Shown piece after piece: positions 8,973 through 23,640 of a stretch of 64,000 nucleotides of DNA (positions are counted from its first letter, which is position 1; every line of letters begins with the position of its first letter). Under the pieces are notes generated by a model, which worked only from the letters and a program-made list of their open reading frames with translations, did not search any database and had not been told where the DNA came from. This DNA is from Tetradesmus obliquus. Lineage: Eukaryota > Chlorophyta > Chlorophyceae > Sphaeropleales > Scenedesmaceae. The stretch spans positions 2,232,001 to 2,296,000 of the forward strand of contig CP126207.1 of the NCBI GenBank assembly GCA_030272155.1. The letters are read 5' to 3'. A program made the translations under genes and the position numbers.

Positions 8973-9687
8973 CACTGGGTCTCATAAAGATTCTCGCCTC
9001 GTACATGCAGGTACATAGTCAAGATCCGTATGCATCTATTGGTGTGCTCAGATTGTGCGCAGCCTGCGTGCATGTCCAGAAAACCGAGTTTACGTATGTC
9101 CCTGGGCGCCCTAAGAAACTGCGGGGATTTGCGTGTTTTGGCCCTGCTGTGCTGCTTCGAGTGAAACATAAAAAGTATGCTTGCATCTGACAGCAGCAGC
9201 AGGGCTGACCATGCACTGTGGGCTTGTGTGTGCTTCTGTGATGGCATTACATTGCTGGTGTGCACTCGTGATGTTCGCCCTGCCTGGCTTTGCTACTTGC
9301 AAATAACGCGTTTTGTGCATCTCGATAATTTGGGTGTGACACAGTGATGCAGCGCGCTGCAGCAGCAGCCCAGCTGGCCCACCTGCTGCCTGCAACCAGC
9401 TCCTGGCCCCTTGCTGTGCTGATGTGTGCTGTTGGCAGCCTTGCCCCAAGTACCGTTTTCGTTGCTGTTCTGTGCGGAAGTTACATGTGCTGAAAAGCAG
9501 TACTTCTGGGGGGTCGACAGCAGCAGCAGCACGCAGCACAGCAGGAGTGCATGCATTCAGCCTCTTCAGCCCTGCATTGTGTGCCTGTGGTAACCGTCCT
9601 TACACGTACGAGTTTGCGATTGATACTGTTGCAACTCAGATACTTGGCAGGCAAAAGGCCCTGTGAGAATGAATATGAGACCCAGTG
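8973..9687. mobile_element. CACTA-like element, unit 3
   Basis: Intact 715-bp copy with AGT flanks. Confidence 0.78.
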
Positions 9688-10283
9688 AGTATCGAGCCCC
9701 TGCATGGCATGGGTTTAGGGCTGTTGACGTGTGTTGCGAACCAGCAGCTCAGCCGCTGGTAATATTTGCAGTGATACAGCATCGAAGTTCGCAGTTTCTG
9801 ACTACTATCACCGGATGTAAGCATCGCTGCACGCATAGCTTTGCCGTTGCCAAGTTTGACTCGGCATGATCTTACCACCTTGCTTGCTGTAGCGCGACAG
9901 GAATCCCTGATCACAACCGCGGAAATATACTATATGGCTTCAAATGTCGGATAGGAGCACGGCAGGAGCAGGAGGTCGGGCGAGGACGAGCAGGCATCAC
10001 GCAATCGTGCAGCAGGTGAGGAGCAACAACCTGGCCAGACATCGATGTATTGCAACACGCATCCGCAGTTCAGAAGTGATATTTCAGTAGAACACACAGC
10101 GTGCTACCTAGCATGAGCATTGCAGCTGTGCAGCATGCTGGCCAGAGCAGCAGCTGCGCCCTCCTGGCAGAACTGGTCTGCTGCATTTCAGCAGCAGCCA
10201 GGCTCTACACGATTTACTTATCAGCACCAGAACCTCCGCCAGTAACATACCATCTCTACTGTGCCATTGCCTCCTGCAGGCAC

Positions 10284-11698
10284 ATGTCAGGCATGGAGCA
10301 TTGCTGCCAGGCACTCGGCAGCAGCAGCAGCGCGAGTGCCGCCAGCAGCTGTGGGTGCCAACACACCATGCCCATCAACAACCAAGACAATCACGTTGCA
10401 GCAGGTATGAAATGCATCCAGCATATGCAGTGCTGTCACTACACCACATCAGCTGTTGCAACAGCTTGCAGCAACCAAGTTGAACAGCAGCAGGCAACCC
10501 ATCTGCATGAGTTGCGCAAGCAGTGCATGCACCAACCTCTACCTCAGGCCTGGTGGGGCATACAGCCCACCACTGTTAATGATTGCCTGGTAGGTTGCTG
10601 GGAGGCTATCAATATCAGCCTGGACAGAAGCAGCTGGGTAGGCAAAGAACAATTCCACCAACTTGGCTATGCACTCCTTGTCATTGGGCTTGTTGTTCCA
10701 GCGCGCATAACGCCAGGCTGTCATTGCCTGGGTCAGGTATGCATGCACATGCTCCACTACCTTGTGCATGTCAGGACTCAGGGCTGGCAAACTCAAAAGC
10801 CTGCCTGCAGGCCAGATGCCTAGCGACGCAAGCTCAGCCTTGGTGTGGGCTGTGCTGTTGTCCTGTGACAGCAGCCAGGGCGCGTGGCGCTGCAAACCCA
10901 GGCGTTCTGAGATGGTGTCCAGGTTGAGGTTGAGGTCCCAGATGCAATCCTCATACTCATCAGCTGTCATGCCTGTTGCCTCCTCATTTGTGGTGGTCTG
11001 CAGGTACCAGCAGCAGTGCAGGCAGCAGCACAGCAGCAGCGGCACGCGGCGGCAGGCCCAGGGGGAAGTTTAGCAAGGAGGCTGAACAGCTGTATAAGCC
11101 AGAATTAAACTACATGCTGCTGAAGGACCAAGCAGCATACAGCACCCTCAAGCTTGTGTTCAAGTGCAAGTGCTGCAACAGGAAGCACACAAGGCTGCTG
11201 GCACTGCAAACAGCATCCCGTGGCCAGCAGCCATTCGCATGCCACGTGTGCACGCGCAGGGGCAGCAAGCATGAGAGGTTGCTGTATCAATTGCTGGACC
11301 AGTCTGCAGCTGTTGACTGCTATGCTGTTGAGGCAGTTGCTATTAGCAAGAAGATACAGCTGCAGGTAGCTGGCAGCAGCAAGGGGCTGTGGCTGAACCG
11401 GCACAAGTGGGATGCCATGCTGCTGAAGCCACACAGCTTGCTGATTGAGGTTCAAGGGGAGCAACACATAGATACAGAGGATGGCAGGCGCAACAACCGG
11501 GGTGACACGCTGGCAATCAGGCAAGCCAAGGATGAGGCACTGGCAACAGCAGCACTGGCCTTTGGGTTCAGTGTGCTGTGGCTTCACGCGGGTGCTGCTG
11601 ATGACCCGTGCGGCCGCGCCGTGCGCTGGGCAGCAGCTCTGCAGCAGGCGGTGCAGCACGTTACTGCTGGCAGGCCCCCCAAGCTGTTCATGGCATGA
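10284..11698 (+). CDS. Nuclease, unit 4
   Basis: Exons 10284-10404 (inferred) and 11004-11698; intact. Confidence 0.6.
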
Positions 11699-12451
11699 AC
11701 TCACCCGGTAAGCACAGCCCTCCCTGTCCCATGGCATGCCAGTTGTGCCTGTGAAGAACTTGATCCACACAGGCCCCAGCTGGTAGTTGACGCCAATGAT
11801 GTACTTCAGCTTGATCGTCTTGCGGTTGCGCGTGAGCCGTGGCATGCTCCAGGCAAAGTCCTCTGCATCGCTGCTATACCAGCCCCTGGTGCAGCATTGG
11901 CTGAGGCACATCACCTTTTCATCCACATACACCACCCAAGGCTTCTGCTCCTCAAACACCTGCAGCTTCTCACCACACGATGTCACCCTGTCCCGCTTGT
12001 GCTGCGCGTCCAGGTAGGGCCGGTTGCGCACCTTGCCATACTGGAAGTGCGGGTCAATCTGCCTCATGTGCCTGGTCAGGGTCTCGCCGGAGACGCCAGC
12101 GGCTGTGATGATGTCACGCACCACGGGGTTGGTTGTCATGAGCGCGTGTACCGACTCGTACGGCCGCGGCCTGCCTGCTGCATACCAGTTGAGGCATTCA
12201 GCATAGCATGTGTGCGTCTGAGCATCAGTCAGTTTTGGCGGACGGCCGCTGCCTGACTCAGGGACGACAATGTTGCCGTCAACATCCATGCGCGGGCCCC
12301 AAATCCGCATGTATTGCAGTGGATTAGAGGGCACAGGCAGGCCTGCGTCCTCTAGCATGGTGCGCATGGCCGCTGTGGCTGCATTGACATTGCCCCTGTT
12401 GGCCCTGTATGCAAGGCCAGCGGCAGCCTCCAGGCCGACTGTCAAGGTCAT
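10539..12451 (-). CDS. Transposase, unit 4
   Basis: Exons 12451-11705 and 10997-10539; intact. Confidence 0.8.
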
Positions 12452-12639
12452 GTTCTGCAGTTACAGTACAAACCCTAGTCAGTGGTGAACCTTGGACATG
12501 AGCAGTAGTGACGCCGGCGGTGCTTGGTTGAGGGTGCGGCTTGGCTGTGCAGACGGCATTAGCATGCTATGTCATTGTGTAGCACTGTATTGTGAATGCA
12601 GTATTGTCTGTTGAGTAATCATGAATATTTAATTGAAGT

Positions 12640-13354
12640 CACTGGGTCTCATAAAGATTCTCGCCTCGTACATGCAGGTACATAGTCAAGATCCGTATGC
12701 ATCTATTGGTGTGCTCAGATTGTGCGCAGCCTGCGTGCATGTCCAGAAAACCGAGTTTACGTATGTCCCTGGGCGCCCTAAGAAACTGCGGGGATTTGCG
12801 TGTTTTGGCCCTGCTGTGCTGCTTCGAGTGAAACATAAAAAGTATGCTTGCATCTGACAGCAGCAGCAGGGCTGACCATGCACTGTGGGCTTGTGTGTGC
12901 TTCTGTGATGGCATTACATTGCTGGTGTGCACTCGTGATGTTCGCCCTGCCTGGCTTTGCTACTTGCAAATAACGCGTTTTGTGCATCTCGATAATTTGG
13001 GTGTGACACAGTGATGCAGCGCGCTGCAGCAGCAGCCCAGCTGGCCCACCTGCTGCCTGCAACCAGCTCCTGGCCCCTTGCTGTGCTGATGTGTGCTGTT
13101 GGCAGCCTTGCCCCAAGTACCGTTTTCGTTGCTGTTCTGTGCGGAAGTTACATGTGCTGAAAAGCAGTACTTCTGGGGGGTCGACAGCAGCAGCAGCACG
13201 CAGCACAGCAGGAGTGCATGCATTCAGCCTCTTCAGCCCTGCATTGTGTGCCTGTGGTAACCGTCCTTACACGTACGAGTTTGCGATTGATACTGTTGCA
13301 ACTCAGATACTTGGCAGGCAAAAGGCCCTGTGAGAATGAATATGAGACCCAGTG
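12640..13354. mobile_element. CACTA-like element, unit 4
   Basis: Intact 715-bp copy with AGT flanks. Confidence 0.78.
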
Positions 13355-13950
13355 AGTATCGAGCCCCTGCATGGCATGGGTTTAGGGCTGTTGACGTGTG
13401 TTGCGAACCAGCAGCTCAGCCGCTGGTAATATTTGCAGTGATACAGCATCGAAGTTCGCAGTTTCTGACTACTATCACCGGATGTAAGCATCGCTGCACG
13501 CATAGCTTTGCCGTTGCCAAGTTTGACTCGGCATGATCTTACCACCTTGCTTGCTGTAGCGCGACAGGAATCCCTGATCACAACCGCGGAAATATACTAT
13601 ATGGCTTCAAATGTCGGATAGGAGCACGGCAGGAGCAGGAGGTCGGGCGAGGACGAGCAGGCATCACGCAATCGTGCAGCAGGTGAGGAGCAACAACCTG
13701 GCCAGACATCGATGTATTGCAACACGCATCCGCAGTTCAGAAGTGATATTTCAGTAGAACACACAGCGTGCTACCTAGCATGAGCATTGCAGCTGTGCAG
13801 CATGCTGGCCAGAGCAGCAGCTGCGCCCTCCTGGCAGAACTGGTCTGCTGCATTTCAGCAGCAGCCAGGCTCTACACGATTTACTTATCAGCACCAGAAC
13901 CTCCGCCAGTAACATACCATCTCTACTGTGCCATTGCCTCCTGCAGGCAC

Positions 13951-15365
13951 ATGTCAGGCATGGAGCATTGCTGCCAGGCACTCGGCAGCAGCAGCAGCGC
14001 GAGTGCCGCCAGCAGCTGTGGGTGCCAACACACCATGCCCATCAACAACCAAGACAATCACGTTGCAGCAGGTATGAAATGCATCCAGCATATGCAGTGC
14101 TGTCACTACACCACATCAGCTGTTGCAACAGCTTGCAGCAACCAAGTTGAACAGCAGCAGGCAACCCATCTGCATGAGTTGCGCAAGCAGTGCATGCACC
14201 AACCTCTACCTCAGGCCTGGTGGGGCATACAGCCCACCACTGTTAATGATTGCCTGGTAGGTTGCTGGGAGGCTATCAATATCAGCCTGGACAGAAGCAG
14301 CTGGGTAGGCAAAGAACAATTCCACCAACTTGGCTATGCACTCCTTGTCATTGGGCTTGTTGTTCCAGCGCGCATAACGCCAGGCTGTCATTGCCTGGGT
14401 CAGGTATGCATGCACATGCTCCACTACCTTGTGCATGTCAGGACTCAGGGCTGGCAAACTCAAAAGCCTGCCTGCAGGCCAGATGCCTAGCGACGCAAGC
14501 TCAGCCTTGGTGTGGGCTGTGCTGTTGTCCTGTGACAGCAGCCAGGGCGCGTGGCGCTGCAAACCCAGGCGTTCTGAGATGGTGTCCAGGTTGAGGTTGA
14601 GGTCCCAGATGCAATCCTCATACTCATCAGCTGTCATGCCTGTTGCCTCCTCATTTGTGGTGGTCTGCAGGTACCAGCAGCAGTGCAGGCAGCAGCACAG
14701 CAGCAGCGGCACGCGGCGGCAGGCCCAGGGGGAAGTTTAGCAAGGAGGCTGAACAGCTGTATAAGCCAGAATTAAACTACATGCTGCTGAAGGACCAAGC
14801 AGCATACAGCACCCTCAAGCTTGTGTTCAAGTGCAAGTGCTGCAACAGGAAGCACACAAGGCTGCTGGCACTGCAAACAGCATCCCGTGGCCAGCAGCCA
14901 TTCGCATGCCACGTGTGCACGCGCAGGGGCAGCAAGCATGAGAGGTTGCTGTATCAATTGCTGGACCAGTCTGCAGCTGTTGACTGCTATGCTGTTGAGG
15001 CAGTTGCTATTAGCAAGAAGATACAGCTGCAGGTAGCTGGCAGCAGCAAGGGGCTGTGGCTGAACCGGCACAAGTGGGATGCCATGCTGCTGAAGCCACA
15101 CAGCTTGCTGATTGAGGTTCAAGGGGAGCAACACATAGATACAGAGGATGGCAGGCGCAACAACCGGGGTGACACGCTGGCAATCAGGCAAGCCAAGGAT
15201 GAGGCACTGGCAACAGCAGCACTGGCCTTTGGGTTCAGTGTGCTGTGGCTTCACGCGGGTGCTGCTGATGACCCGTGCGGCCGCGCCGTGCGCTGGGCAG
15301 CAGCTCTGCAGCAGGCGGTGCAGCACGTTACTGCTGGCAGGCCCCCCAAGCTGTTCATGGCATGA
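13951..15365 (+). CDS. Nuclease, unit 5
   Basis: Exons 13951-14071 (inferred) and 14671-15365; intact. Confidence 0.6.
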
Positions 15366-16118
15366 ACTCACCCGGTAAGCACAGCCCTCCCTGTCCCATG
15401 GCATGCCAGTTGTGCCTGTGAAGAACTTGATCCACACAGGCCCCAGCTGGTAGTTGACGCCAATGATGTACTTCAGCTTGATCGTCTTGCGGTTGCGCGT
15501 GAGCCGTGGCATGCTCCAGGCAAAGTCCTCTGCATCGCTGCTATACCAGCCCCTGGTGCAGCATTGGCTGAGGCACATCACCTTTTCATCCACATACACC
15601 ACCCAAGGCTTCTGCTCCTCAAACACCTGCAGCTTCTCACCACACGATGTCACCCTGTCCCGCTTGTGCTGCGCGTCCAGGTAGGGCCGGTTGCGCACCT
15701 TGCCATACTGGAAGTGCGGGTCAATCTGCCTCATGTGCCTGGTCAGGGTCTCGCCGGAGACGCCAGCGGCTGTGATGATGTCACGCACCACGGGGTTGGT
15801 TGTCATGAGCGCGTGTACCGACTCGTACGGCCGCGGCCTGCCTGCTGCATACCAGTTGAGGCATTCAGCATAGCATGTGTGCGTCTGAGCATCAGTCAGT
15901 TTTGGCGGACGGCCGCTGCCTGACTCAGGGACGACAATGTTGCCGTCAACATCCATGCGCGGGCCCCAAATCCGCATGTATTGCAGTGGATTAGAGGGCA
16001 CAGGCAGGCCTGCGTCCTCTAGCATGGTGCGCATGGCCGCTGTGGCTGCATTGACATTGCCCCTGTTGGCCCTGTATGCAAGGCCAGCGGCAGCCTCCAG
16101 GCCGACTGTCAAGGTCAT
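14206..16118 (-). CDS. Transposase, unit 5
   Basis: Exons 16118-15372 and 14664-14206; intact. Confidence 0.8.
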
Positions 16119-16306
16119 GTTCTGCAGTTACAGTACAAACCCTAGTCAGTGGTGAACCTTGGACATGAGCAGTAGTGACGCCGGCGGTGCTTGGTTGAGG
16201 GTGCGGCTTGGCTGTGCAGACGGCATTAGCATGCTATGTCATTGTGTAGCACTGTATTGTGAATGCAGTATTGTCTGTTGAGTAATCATGAATATTTAAT
16301 TGAAGT

Positions 16307-17021
16307 CACTGGGTCTCATAAAGATTCTCGCCTCGTACATGCAGGTACATAGTCAAGATCCGTATGCATCTATTGGTGTGCTCAGATTGTGCGCAGCCTG
16401 CGTGCATGTCCAGAAAACCGAGTTTACGTATGTCCCTGGGCGCCCTAAGAAACTGCGGGGATTTGCGTGTTTTGGCCCTGCTGTGCTGCTTCGAGTGAAA
16501 CATAAAAAGTATGCTTGCATCTGACAGCAGCAGCAGGGCTGACCATGCACTGTGGGCTTGTGTGTGCTTCTGTGATGGCATTACATTGCTGGTGTGCACT
16601 CGTGATGTTCGCCCTGCCTGGCTTTGCTACTTGCAAATAACGCGTTTTGTGCATCTCGATAATTTGGGTGTGACACAGTGATGCAGCGCGCTGCAGCAGC
16701 AGCCCAGCTGGCCCACCTGCTGCCTGCAACCAGCTCCTGGCCCCTTGCTGTGCTGATGTGTGCTGTTGGCAGCCTTGCCCCAAGTACCGTTTTCGTTGCT
16801 GTTCTGTGCGGAAGTTACATGTGCTGAAAAGCAGTACTTCTGGGGGGTCGACAGCAGCAGCAGCACGCAGCACAGCAGGAGTGCATGCATTCAGCCTCTT
16901 CAGCCCTGCATTGTGTGCCTGTGGTAACCGTCCTTACACGTACGAGTTTGCGATTGATACTGTTGCAACTCAGATACTTGGCAGGCAAAAGGCCCTGTGA
17001 GAATGAATATGAGACCCAGTG
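16307..17021. mobile_element. CACTA-like element, unit 5
   Basis: Intact 715-bp copy with AGT flanks. Confidence 0.78.
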
Positions 17022-17617
17022 AGTATCGAGCCCCTGCATGGCATGGGTTTAGGGCTGTTGACGTGTGTTGCGAACCAGCAGCTCAGCCGCTGGTAATATT
17101 TGCAGTGATACAGCATCGAAGTTCGCAGTTTCTGACTACTATCACCGGATGTAAGCATCGCTGCACGCATAGCTTTGCCGTTGCCAAGTTTGACTCGGCA
17201 TGATCTTACCACCTTGCTTGCTGTAGCGCGACAGGAATCCCTGATCACAACCGCGGAAATATACTATATGGCTTCAAATGTCGGATAGGAGCACGGCAGG
17301 AGCAGGAGGTCGGGCGAGGACGAGCAGGCATCACGCAATCGTGCAGCAGGTGAGGAGCAACAACCTGGCCAGACATCGATGTATTGCAACACGCATCCGC
17401 AGTTCAGAAGTGATATTTCAGTAGAACACACAGCGTGCTACCTAGCATGAGCATTGCAGCTGTGCAGCATGCTGGCCAGAGCAGCAGCTGCGCCCTCCTG
17501 GCAGAACTGGTCTGCTGCATTTCAGCAGCAGCCAGGCTCTACACGATTTACTTATCAGCACCAGAACCTCCGCCAGTAACATACCATCTCTACTGTGCCA
17601 TTGCCTCCTGCAGGCAC

Positions 17618-19032
17618 ATGTCAGGCATGGAGCATTGCTGCCAGGCACTCGGCAGCAGCAGCAGCGCGAGTGCCGCCAGCAGCTGTGGGTGCCAACACAC
17701 CATGCCCATCAACAACCAAGACAATCACGTTGCAGCAGGTATGAAATGCATCCAGCATATGCAGTGCTGTCACTACACCACATCAGCTGTTGCAACAGCT
17801 TGCAGCAACCAAGTTGAACAGCAGCAGGCAACCCATCTGCATGAGTTGCGCAAGCAGTGCATGCACCAACCTCTACCTCAGGCCTGGTGGGGCATACAGC
17901 CCACCACTGTTAATGATTGCCTGGTAGGTTGCTGGGAGGCTATCAATATCAGCCTGGACAGAAGCAGCTGGGTAGGCAAAGAACAATTCCACCAACTTGG
18001 CTATGCACTCCTTGTCATTGGGCTTGTTGTTCCAGCGCGCATAACGCCAGGCTGTCATTGCCTGGGTCAGGTATGCATGCACATGCTCCACTACCTTGTG
18101 CATGTCAGGACTCAGGGCTGGCAAACTCAAAAGCCTGCCTGCAGGCCAGATGCCTAGCGACGCAAGCTCAGCCTTGGTGTGGGCTGTGCTGTTGTCCTGT
18201 GACAGCAGCCAGGGCGCGTGGCGCTGCAAACCCAGGCGTTCTGAGATGGTGTCCAGGTTGAGGTTGAGGTCCCAGATGCAATCCTCATACTCATCAGCTG
18301 TCATGCCTGTTGCCTCCTCATTTGTGGTGGTCTGCAGGTACCAGCAGCAGTGCAGGCAGCAGCACAGCAGCAGCGGCACGCGGCGGCAGGCCCAGGGGGA
18401 AGTTTAGCAAGGAGGCTGAACAGCTGTATAAGCCAGAATTAAACTACATGCTGCTGAAGGACCAAGCAGCATACAGCACCCTCAAGCTTGTGTTCAAGTG
18501 CAAGTGCTGCAACAGGAAGCACACAAGGCTGCTGGCACTGCAAACAGCATCCCGTGGCCAGCAGCCATTCGCATGCCACGTGTGCACGCGCAGGGGCAGC
18601 AAGCATGAGAGGTTGCTGTATCAATTGCTGGACCAGTCTGCAGCTGTTGACTGCTATGCTGTTGAGGCAGTTGCTATTAGCAAGAAGATACAGCTGCAGG
18701 TAGCTGGCAGCAGCAAGGGGCTGTGGCTGAACCGGCACAAGTGGGATGCCATGCTGCTGAAGCCACACAGCTTGCTGATTGAGGTTCAAGGGGAGCAACA
18801 CATAGATACAGAGGATGGCAGGCGCAACAACCGGGGTGACACGCTGGCAATCAGGCAAGCCAAGGATGAGGCACTGGCAACAGCAGCACTGGCCTTTGGG
18901 TTCAGTGTGCTGTGGCTTCACGCGGGTGCTGCTGATGACCCGTGCGGCCGCGCCGTGCGCTGGGCAGCAGCTCTGCAGCAGGCGGTGCAGCACGTTACTG
19001 CTGGCAGGCCCCCCAAGCTGTTCATGGCATGA
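17618..19032 (+). CDS. Nuclease, unit 6
   Basis: Exons 17618-17738 (inferred) and 18338-19032; intact. Confidence 0.6.
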
Positions 19033-19785
19033 ACTCACCCGGTAAGCACAGCCCTCCCTGTCCCATGGCATGCCAGTTGTGCCTGTGAAGAACTTGATCC
19101 ACACAGGCCCCAGCTGGTAGTTGACGCCAATGATGTACTTCAGCTTGATCGTCTTGCGGTTGCGCGTGAGCCGTGGCATGCTCCAGGCAAAGTCCTCTGC
19201 ATCGCTGCTATACCAGCCCCTGGTGCAGCATTGGCTGAGGCACATCACCTTTTCATCCACATACACCACCCAAGGCTTCTGCTCCTCAAACACCTGCAGC
19301 TTCTCACCACACGATGTCACCCTGTCCCGCTTGTGCTGCGCGTCCAGGTAGGGCCGGTTGCGCACCTTGCCATACTGGAAGTGCGGGTCAATCTGCCTCA
19401 TGTGCCTGGTCAGGGTCTCGCCGGAGACGCCAGCGGCTGTGATGATGTCACGCACCACGGGGTTGGTTGTCATGAGCGCGTGTACCGACTCGTACGGCCG
19501 CGGCCTGCCTGCTGCATACCAGTTGAGGCATTCAGCATAGCATGTGTGCGTCTGAGCATCAGTCAGTTTTGGCGGACGGCCGCTGCCTGACTCAGGGACG
19601 ACAATGTTGCCGTCAACATCCATGCGCGGGCCCCAAATCCGCATGTATTGCAGTGGATTAGAGGGCACAGGCAGGCCTGCGTCCTCTAGCATGGTGCGCA
19701 TGGCCGCTGTGGCTGCATTGACATTGCCCCTGTTGGCCCTGTATGCAAGGCCAGCGGCAGCCTCCAGGCCGACTGTCAAGGTCAT
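17873..19785 (-). CDS. Transposase, unit 6
   Basis: Exons 19785-19039 and 18331-17873; intact. Confidence 0.8.
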
Positions 19786-19973
19786 GTTCTGCAGTTACAG
19801 TACAAACCCTAGTCAGTGGTGAACCTTGGACATGAGCAGTAGTGACGCCGGCGGTGCTTGGTTGAGGGTGCGGCTTGGCTGTGCAGACGGCATTAGCATG
19901 CTATGTCATTGTGTAGCACTGTATTGTGAATGCAGTATTGTCTGTTGAGTAATCATGAATATTTAATTGAAGT

Positions 19974-20688
19974 CACTGGGTCTCATAAAGATTCTCGCCT
20001 CGTACATGCAGGTACATAGTCAAGATCCGTATGCATCTATTGGTGTGCTCAGATTGTGCGCAGCCTGCGTGCATGTCCAGAAAACCGAGTTTACGTATGT
20101 CCCTGGGCGCCCTAAGAAACTGCGGGGATTTGCGTGTTTTGGCCCTGCTGTGCTGCTTCGAGTGAAACATAAAAAGTATGCTTGCATCTGACAGCAGCAG
20201 CAGGGCTGACCATGCACTGTGGGCTTGTGTGTGCTTCTGTGATGGCATTACATTGCTGGTGTGCACTCGTGATGTTCGCCCTGCCTGGCTTTGCTACTTG
20301 CAAATAACGCGTTTTGTGCATCTCGATAATTTGGGTGTGACACAGTGATGCAGCGCGCTGCAGCAGCAGCCCAGCTGGCCCACCTGCTGCCTGCAACCAG
20401 CTCCTGGCCCCTTGCTGTGCTGATGTGTGCTGTTGGCAGCCTTGCCCCAAGTACCGTTTTCGTTGCTGTTCTGTGCGGAAGTTACATGTGCTGAAAAGCA
20501 GTACTTCTGGGGGGTCGACAGCAGCAGCAGCACGCAGCACAGCAGGAGTGCATGCATTCAGCCTCTTCAGCCCTGCATTGTGTGCCTGTGGTAACCGTCC
20601 TTACACGTACGAGTTTGCGATTGATACTGTTGCAACTCAGATACTTGGCAGGCAAAAGGCCCTGTGAGAATGAATATGAGACCCAGTG
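19974..20688. mobile_element. CACTA-like element, unit 6
   Basis: Intact 715-bp copy with AGT flanks. Confidence 0.78.
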
Positions 20689-21284
20689 AGTATCGAGCCC
20701 CTGCATGGCATGGGTTTAGGGCTGTTGACGTGTGTTGCGAACCAGCAGCTCAGCCGCTGGTAATATTTGCAGTGATACAGCATCGAAGTTCGCAGTTTCT
20801 GACTACTATCACCGGATGTAAGCATCGCTGCACGCATAGCTTTGCCGTTGCCAAGTTTGACTCGGCATGATCTTACCACCTTGCTTGCTGTAGCGCGACA
20901 GGAATCCCTGATCACAACCGCGGAAATATACTATATGGCTTCAAATGTCGGATAGGAGCACGGCAGGAGCAGGAGGTCGGGCGAGGACGAGCAGGCATCA
21001 CGCAATCGTGCAGCAGGTGAGGAGCAACAACCTGGCCAGACATCGATGTATTGCAACACGCATCCGCAGTTCAGAAGTGATATTTCAGTAGAACACACAG
21101 CGTGCTACCTAGCATGAGCATTGCAGCTGTGCAGCATGCTGGCCAGAGCAGCAGCTGCGCCCTCCTGGCAGAACTGGTCTGCTGCATTTCAGCAGCAGCC
21201 AGGCTCTACACGATTTACTTATCAGCACCAGAACCTCCGCCAGTAACATACCATCTCTACTGTGCCATTGCCTCCTGCAGGCAC

Positions 21285-22699
21285 ATGTCAGGCATGGAGC
21301 ATTGCTGCCAGGCACTCGGCAGCAGCAGCAGCGCGAGTGCCGCCAGCAGCTGTGGGTGCCAACACACCATGCCCATCAACAACCAAGACAATCACGTTGC
21401 AGCAGGTATGAAATGCATCCAGCATATGCAGTGCTGTCACTACACCACATCAGCTGTTGCAACAGCTTGCAGCAACCAAGTTGAACAGCAGCAGGCAACC
21501 CATCTGCATGAGTTGCGCAAGCAGTGCATGCACCAACCTCTACCTCAGGCCTGGTGGGGCATACAGCCCACCACTGTTAATGATTGCCTGGTAGGTTGCT
21601 GGGAGGCTATCAATATCAGCCTGGACAGAAGCAGCTGGGTAGGCAAAGAACAATTCCACCAACTTGGCTATGCACTCCTTGTCATTGGGCTTGTTGTTCC
21701 AGCGCGCATAACGCCAGGCTGTCATTGCCTGGGTCAGGTATGCATGCACATGCTCCACTACCTTGTGCATGTCAGGACTCAGGGCTGGCAAACTCAAAAG
21801 CCTGCCTGCAGGCCAGATGCCTAGCGACGCAAGCTCAGCCTTGGTGTGGGCTGTGCTGTTGTCCTGTGACAGCAGCCAGGGCGCGTGGCGCTGCAAACCC
21901 AGGCGTTCTGAGATGGTGTCCAGGTTGAGGTTGAGGTCCCAGATGCAATCCTCATACTCATCAGCTGTCATGCCTGTTGCCTCCTCATTTGTGGTGGTCT
22001 GCAGGTACCAGCAGCAGTGCAGGCAGCAGCACAGCAGCAGCGGCACGCGGCGGCAGGCCCAGGGGGAAGTTTAGCAAGGAGGCTGAACAGCTGTATAAGC
22101 CAGAATTAAACTACATGCTGCTGAAGGACCAAGCAGCATACAGCACCCTCAAGCTTGTGTTCAAGTGCAAGTGCTGCAACAGGAAGCACACAAGGCTGCT
22201 GGCACTGCAAACAGCATCCCGTGGCCAGCAGCCATTCGCATGCCACGTGTGCACGCGCAGGGGCAGCAAGCATGAGAGGTTGCTGTATCAATTGCTGGAC
22301 CAGTCTGCAGCTGTTGACTGCTATGCTGTTGAGGCAGTTGCTATTAGCAAGAAGATACAGCTGCAGGTAGCTGGCAGCAGCAAGGGGCTGTGGCTGAACC
22401 GGCACAAGTGGGATGCCATGCTGCTGAAGCCACACAGCTTGCTGATTGAGGTTCAAGGGGAGCAACACATAGATACAGAGGATGGCAGGCGCAACAACCG
22501 GGGTGACACGCTGGCAATCAGGCAAGCCAAGGATGAGGCACTGGCAACAGCAGCACTGGCCTTTGGGTTCAGTGTGCTGTGGCTTCACGCGGGTGCTGCT
22601 GATGACCCGTGCGGCCGCGCCGTGCGCTGGGCAGCAGCTCTGCAGCAGGCGGTGCAGCACGTTACTGCTGGCAGGCCCCCCAAGCTGTTCATGGCATGA
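21285..22699 (+). CDS. Nuclease, unit 7
   Basis: Exons 21285-21405 (inferred) and 22005-22699; intact. Confidence 0.6.
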
Positions 22700-23452
22700 A
22701 CTCACCCGGTAAGCACAGCCCTCCCTGTCCCATGGCATGCCAGTTGTGCCTGTGAAGAACTTGATCCACACAGGCCCCAGCTGGTAGTTGACGCCAATGA
22801 TGTACTTCAGCTTGATCGTCTTGCGGTTGCGCGTGAGCCGTGGCATGCTCCAGGCAAAGTCCTCTGCATCGCTGCTATACCAGCCCCTGGTGCAGCATTG
22901 GCTGAGGCACATCACCTTTTCATCCACATACACCACCCAAGGCTTCTGCTCCTCAAACACCTGCAGCTTCTCACCACACGATGTCACCCTGTCCCGCTTG
23001 TGCTGCGCGTCCAGGTAGGGCCGGTTGCGCACCTTGCCATACTGGAAGTGCGGGTCAATCTGCCTCATGTGCCTGGTCAGGGTCTCGCCGGAGACGCCAG
23101 CGGCTGTGATGATGTCACGCACCACGGGGTTGGTTGTCATGAGCGCGTGTACCGACTCGTACGGCCGCGGCCTGCCTGCTGCATACCAGTTGAGGCATTC
23201 AGCATAGCATGTGTGCGTCTGAGCATCAGTCAGTTTTGGCGGACGGCCGCTGCCTGACTCAGGGACGACAATGTTGCCGTCAACATCCATGCGCGGGCCC
23301 CAAATCCGCATGTATTGCAGTGGATTAGAGGGCACAGGCAGGCCTGCGTCCTCTAGCATGGTGCGCATGGCCGCTGTGGCTGCATTGACATTGCCCCTGT
23401 TGGCCCTGTATGCAAGGCCAGCGGCAGCCTCCAGGCCGACTGTCAAGGTCAT
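21540..23452 (-). CDS. Transposase, unit 7
   Basis: Exons 23452-22706 and 21998-21540; intact. Confidence 0.8.
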
Positions 23453-23640
23453 GTTCTGCAGTTACAGTACAAACCCTAGTCAGTGGTGAACCTTGGACAT
23501 GAGCAGTAGTGACGCCGGCGGTGCTTGGTTGAGGGTGCGGCTTGGCTGTGCAGACGGCATTAGCATGCTATGTCATTGTGTAGCACTGTATTGTGAATGC
23601 AGTATTGTCTGTTGAGTAATCATGAATATTTAATTGAAGT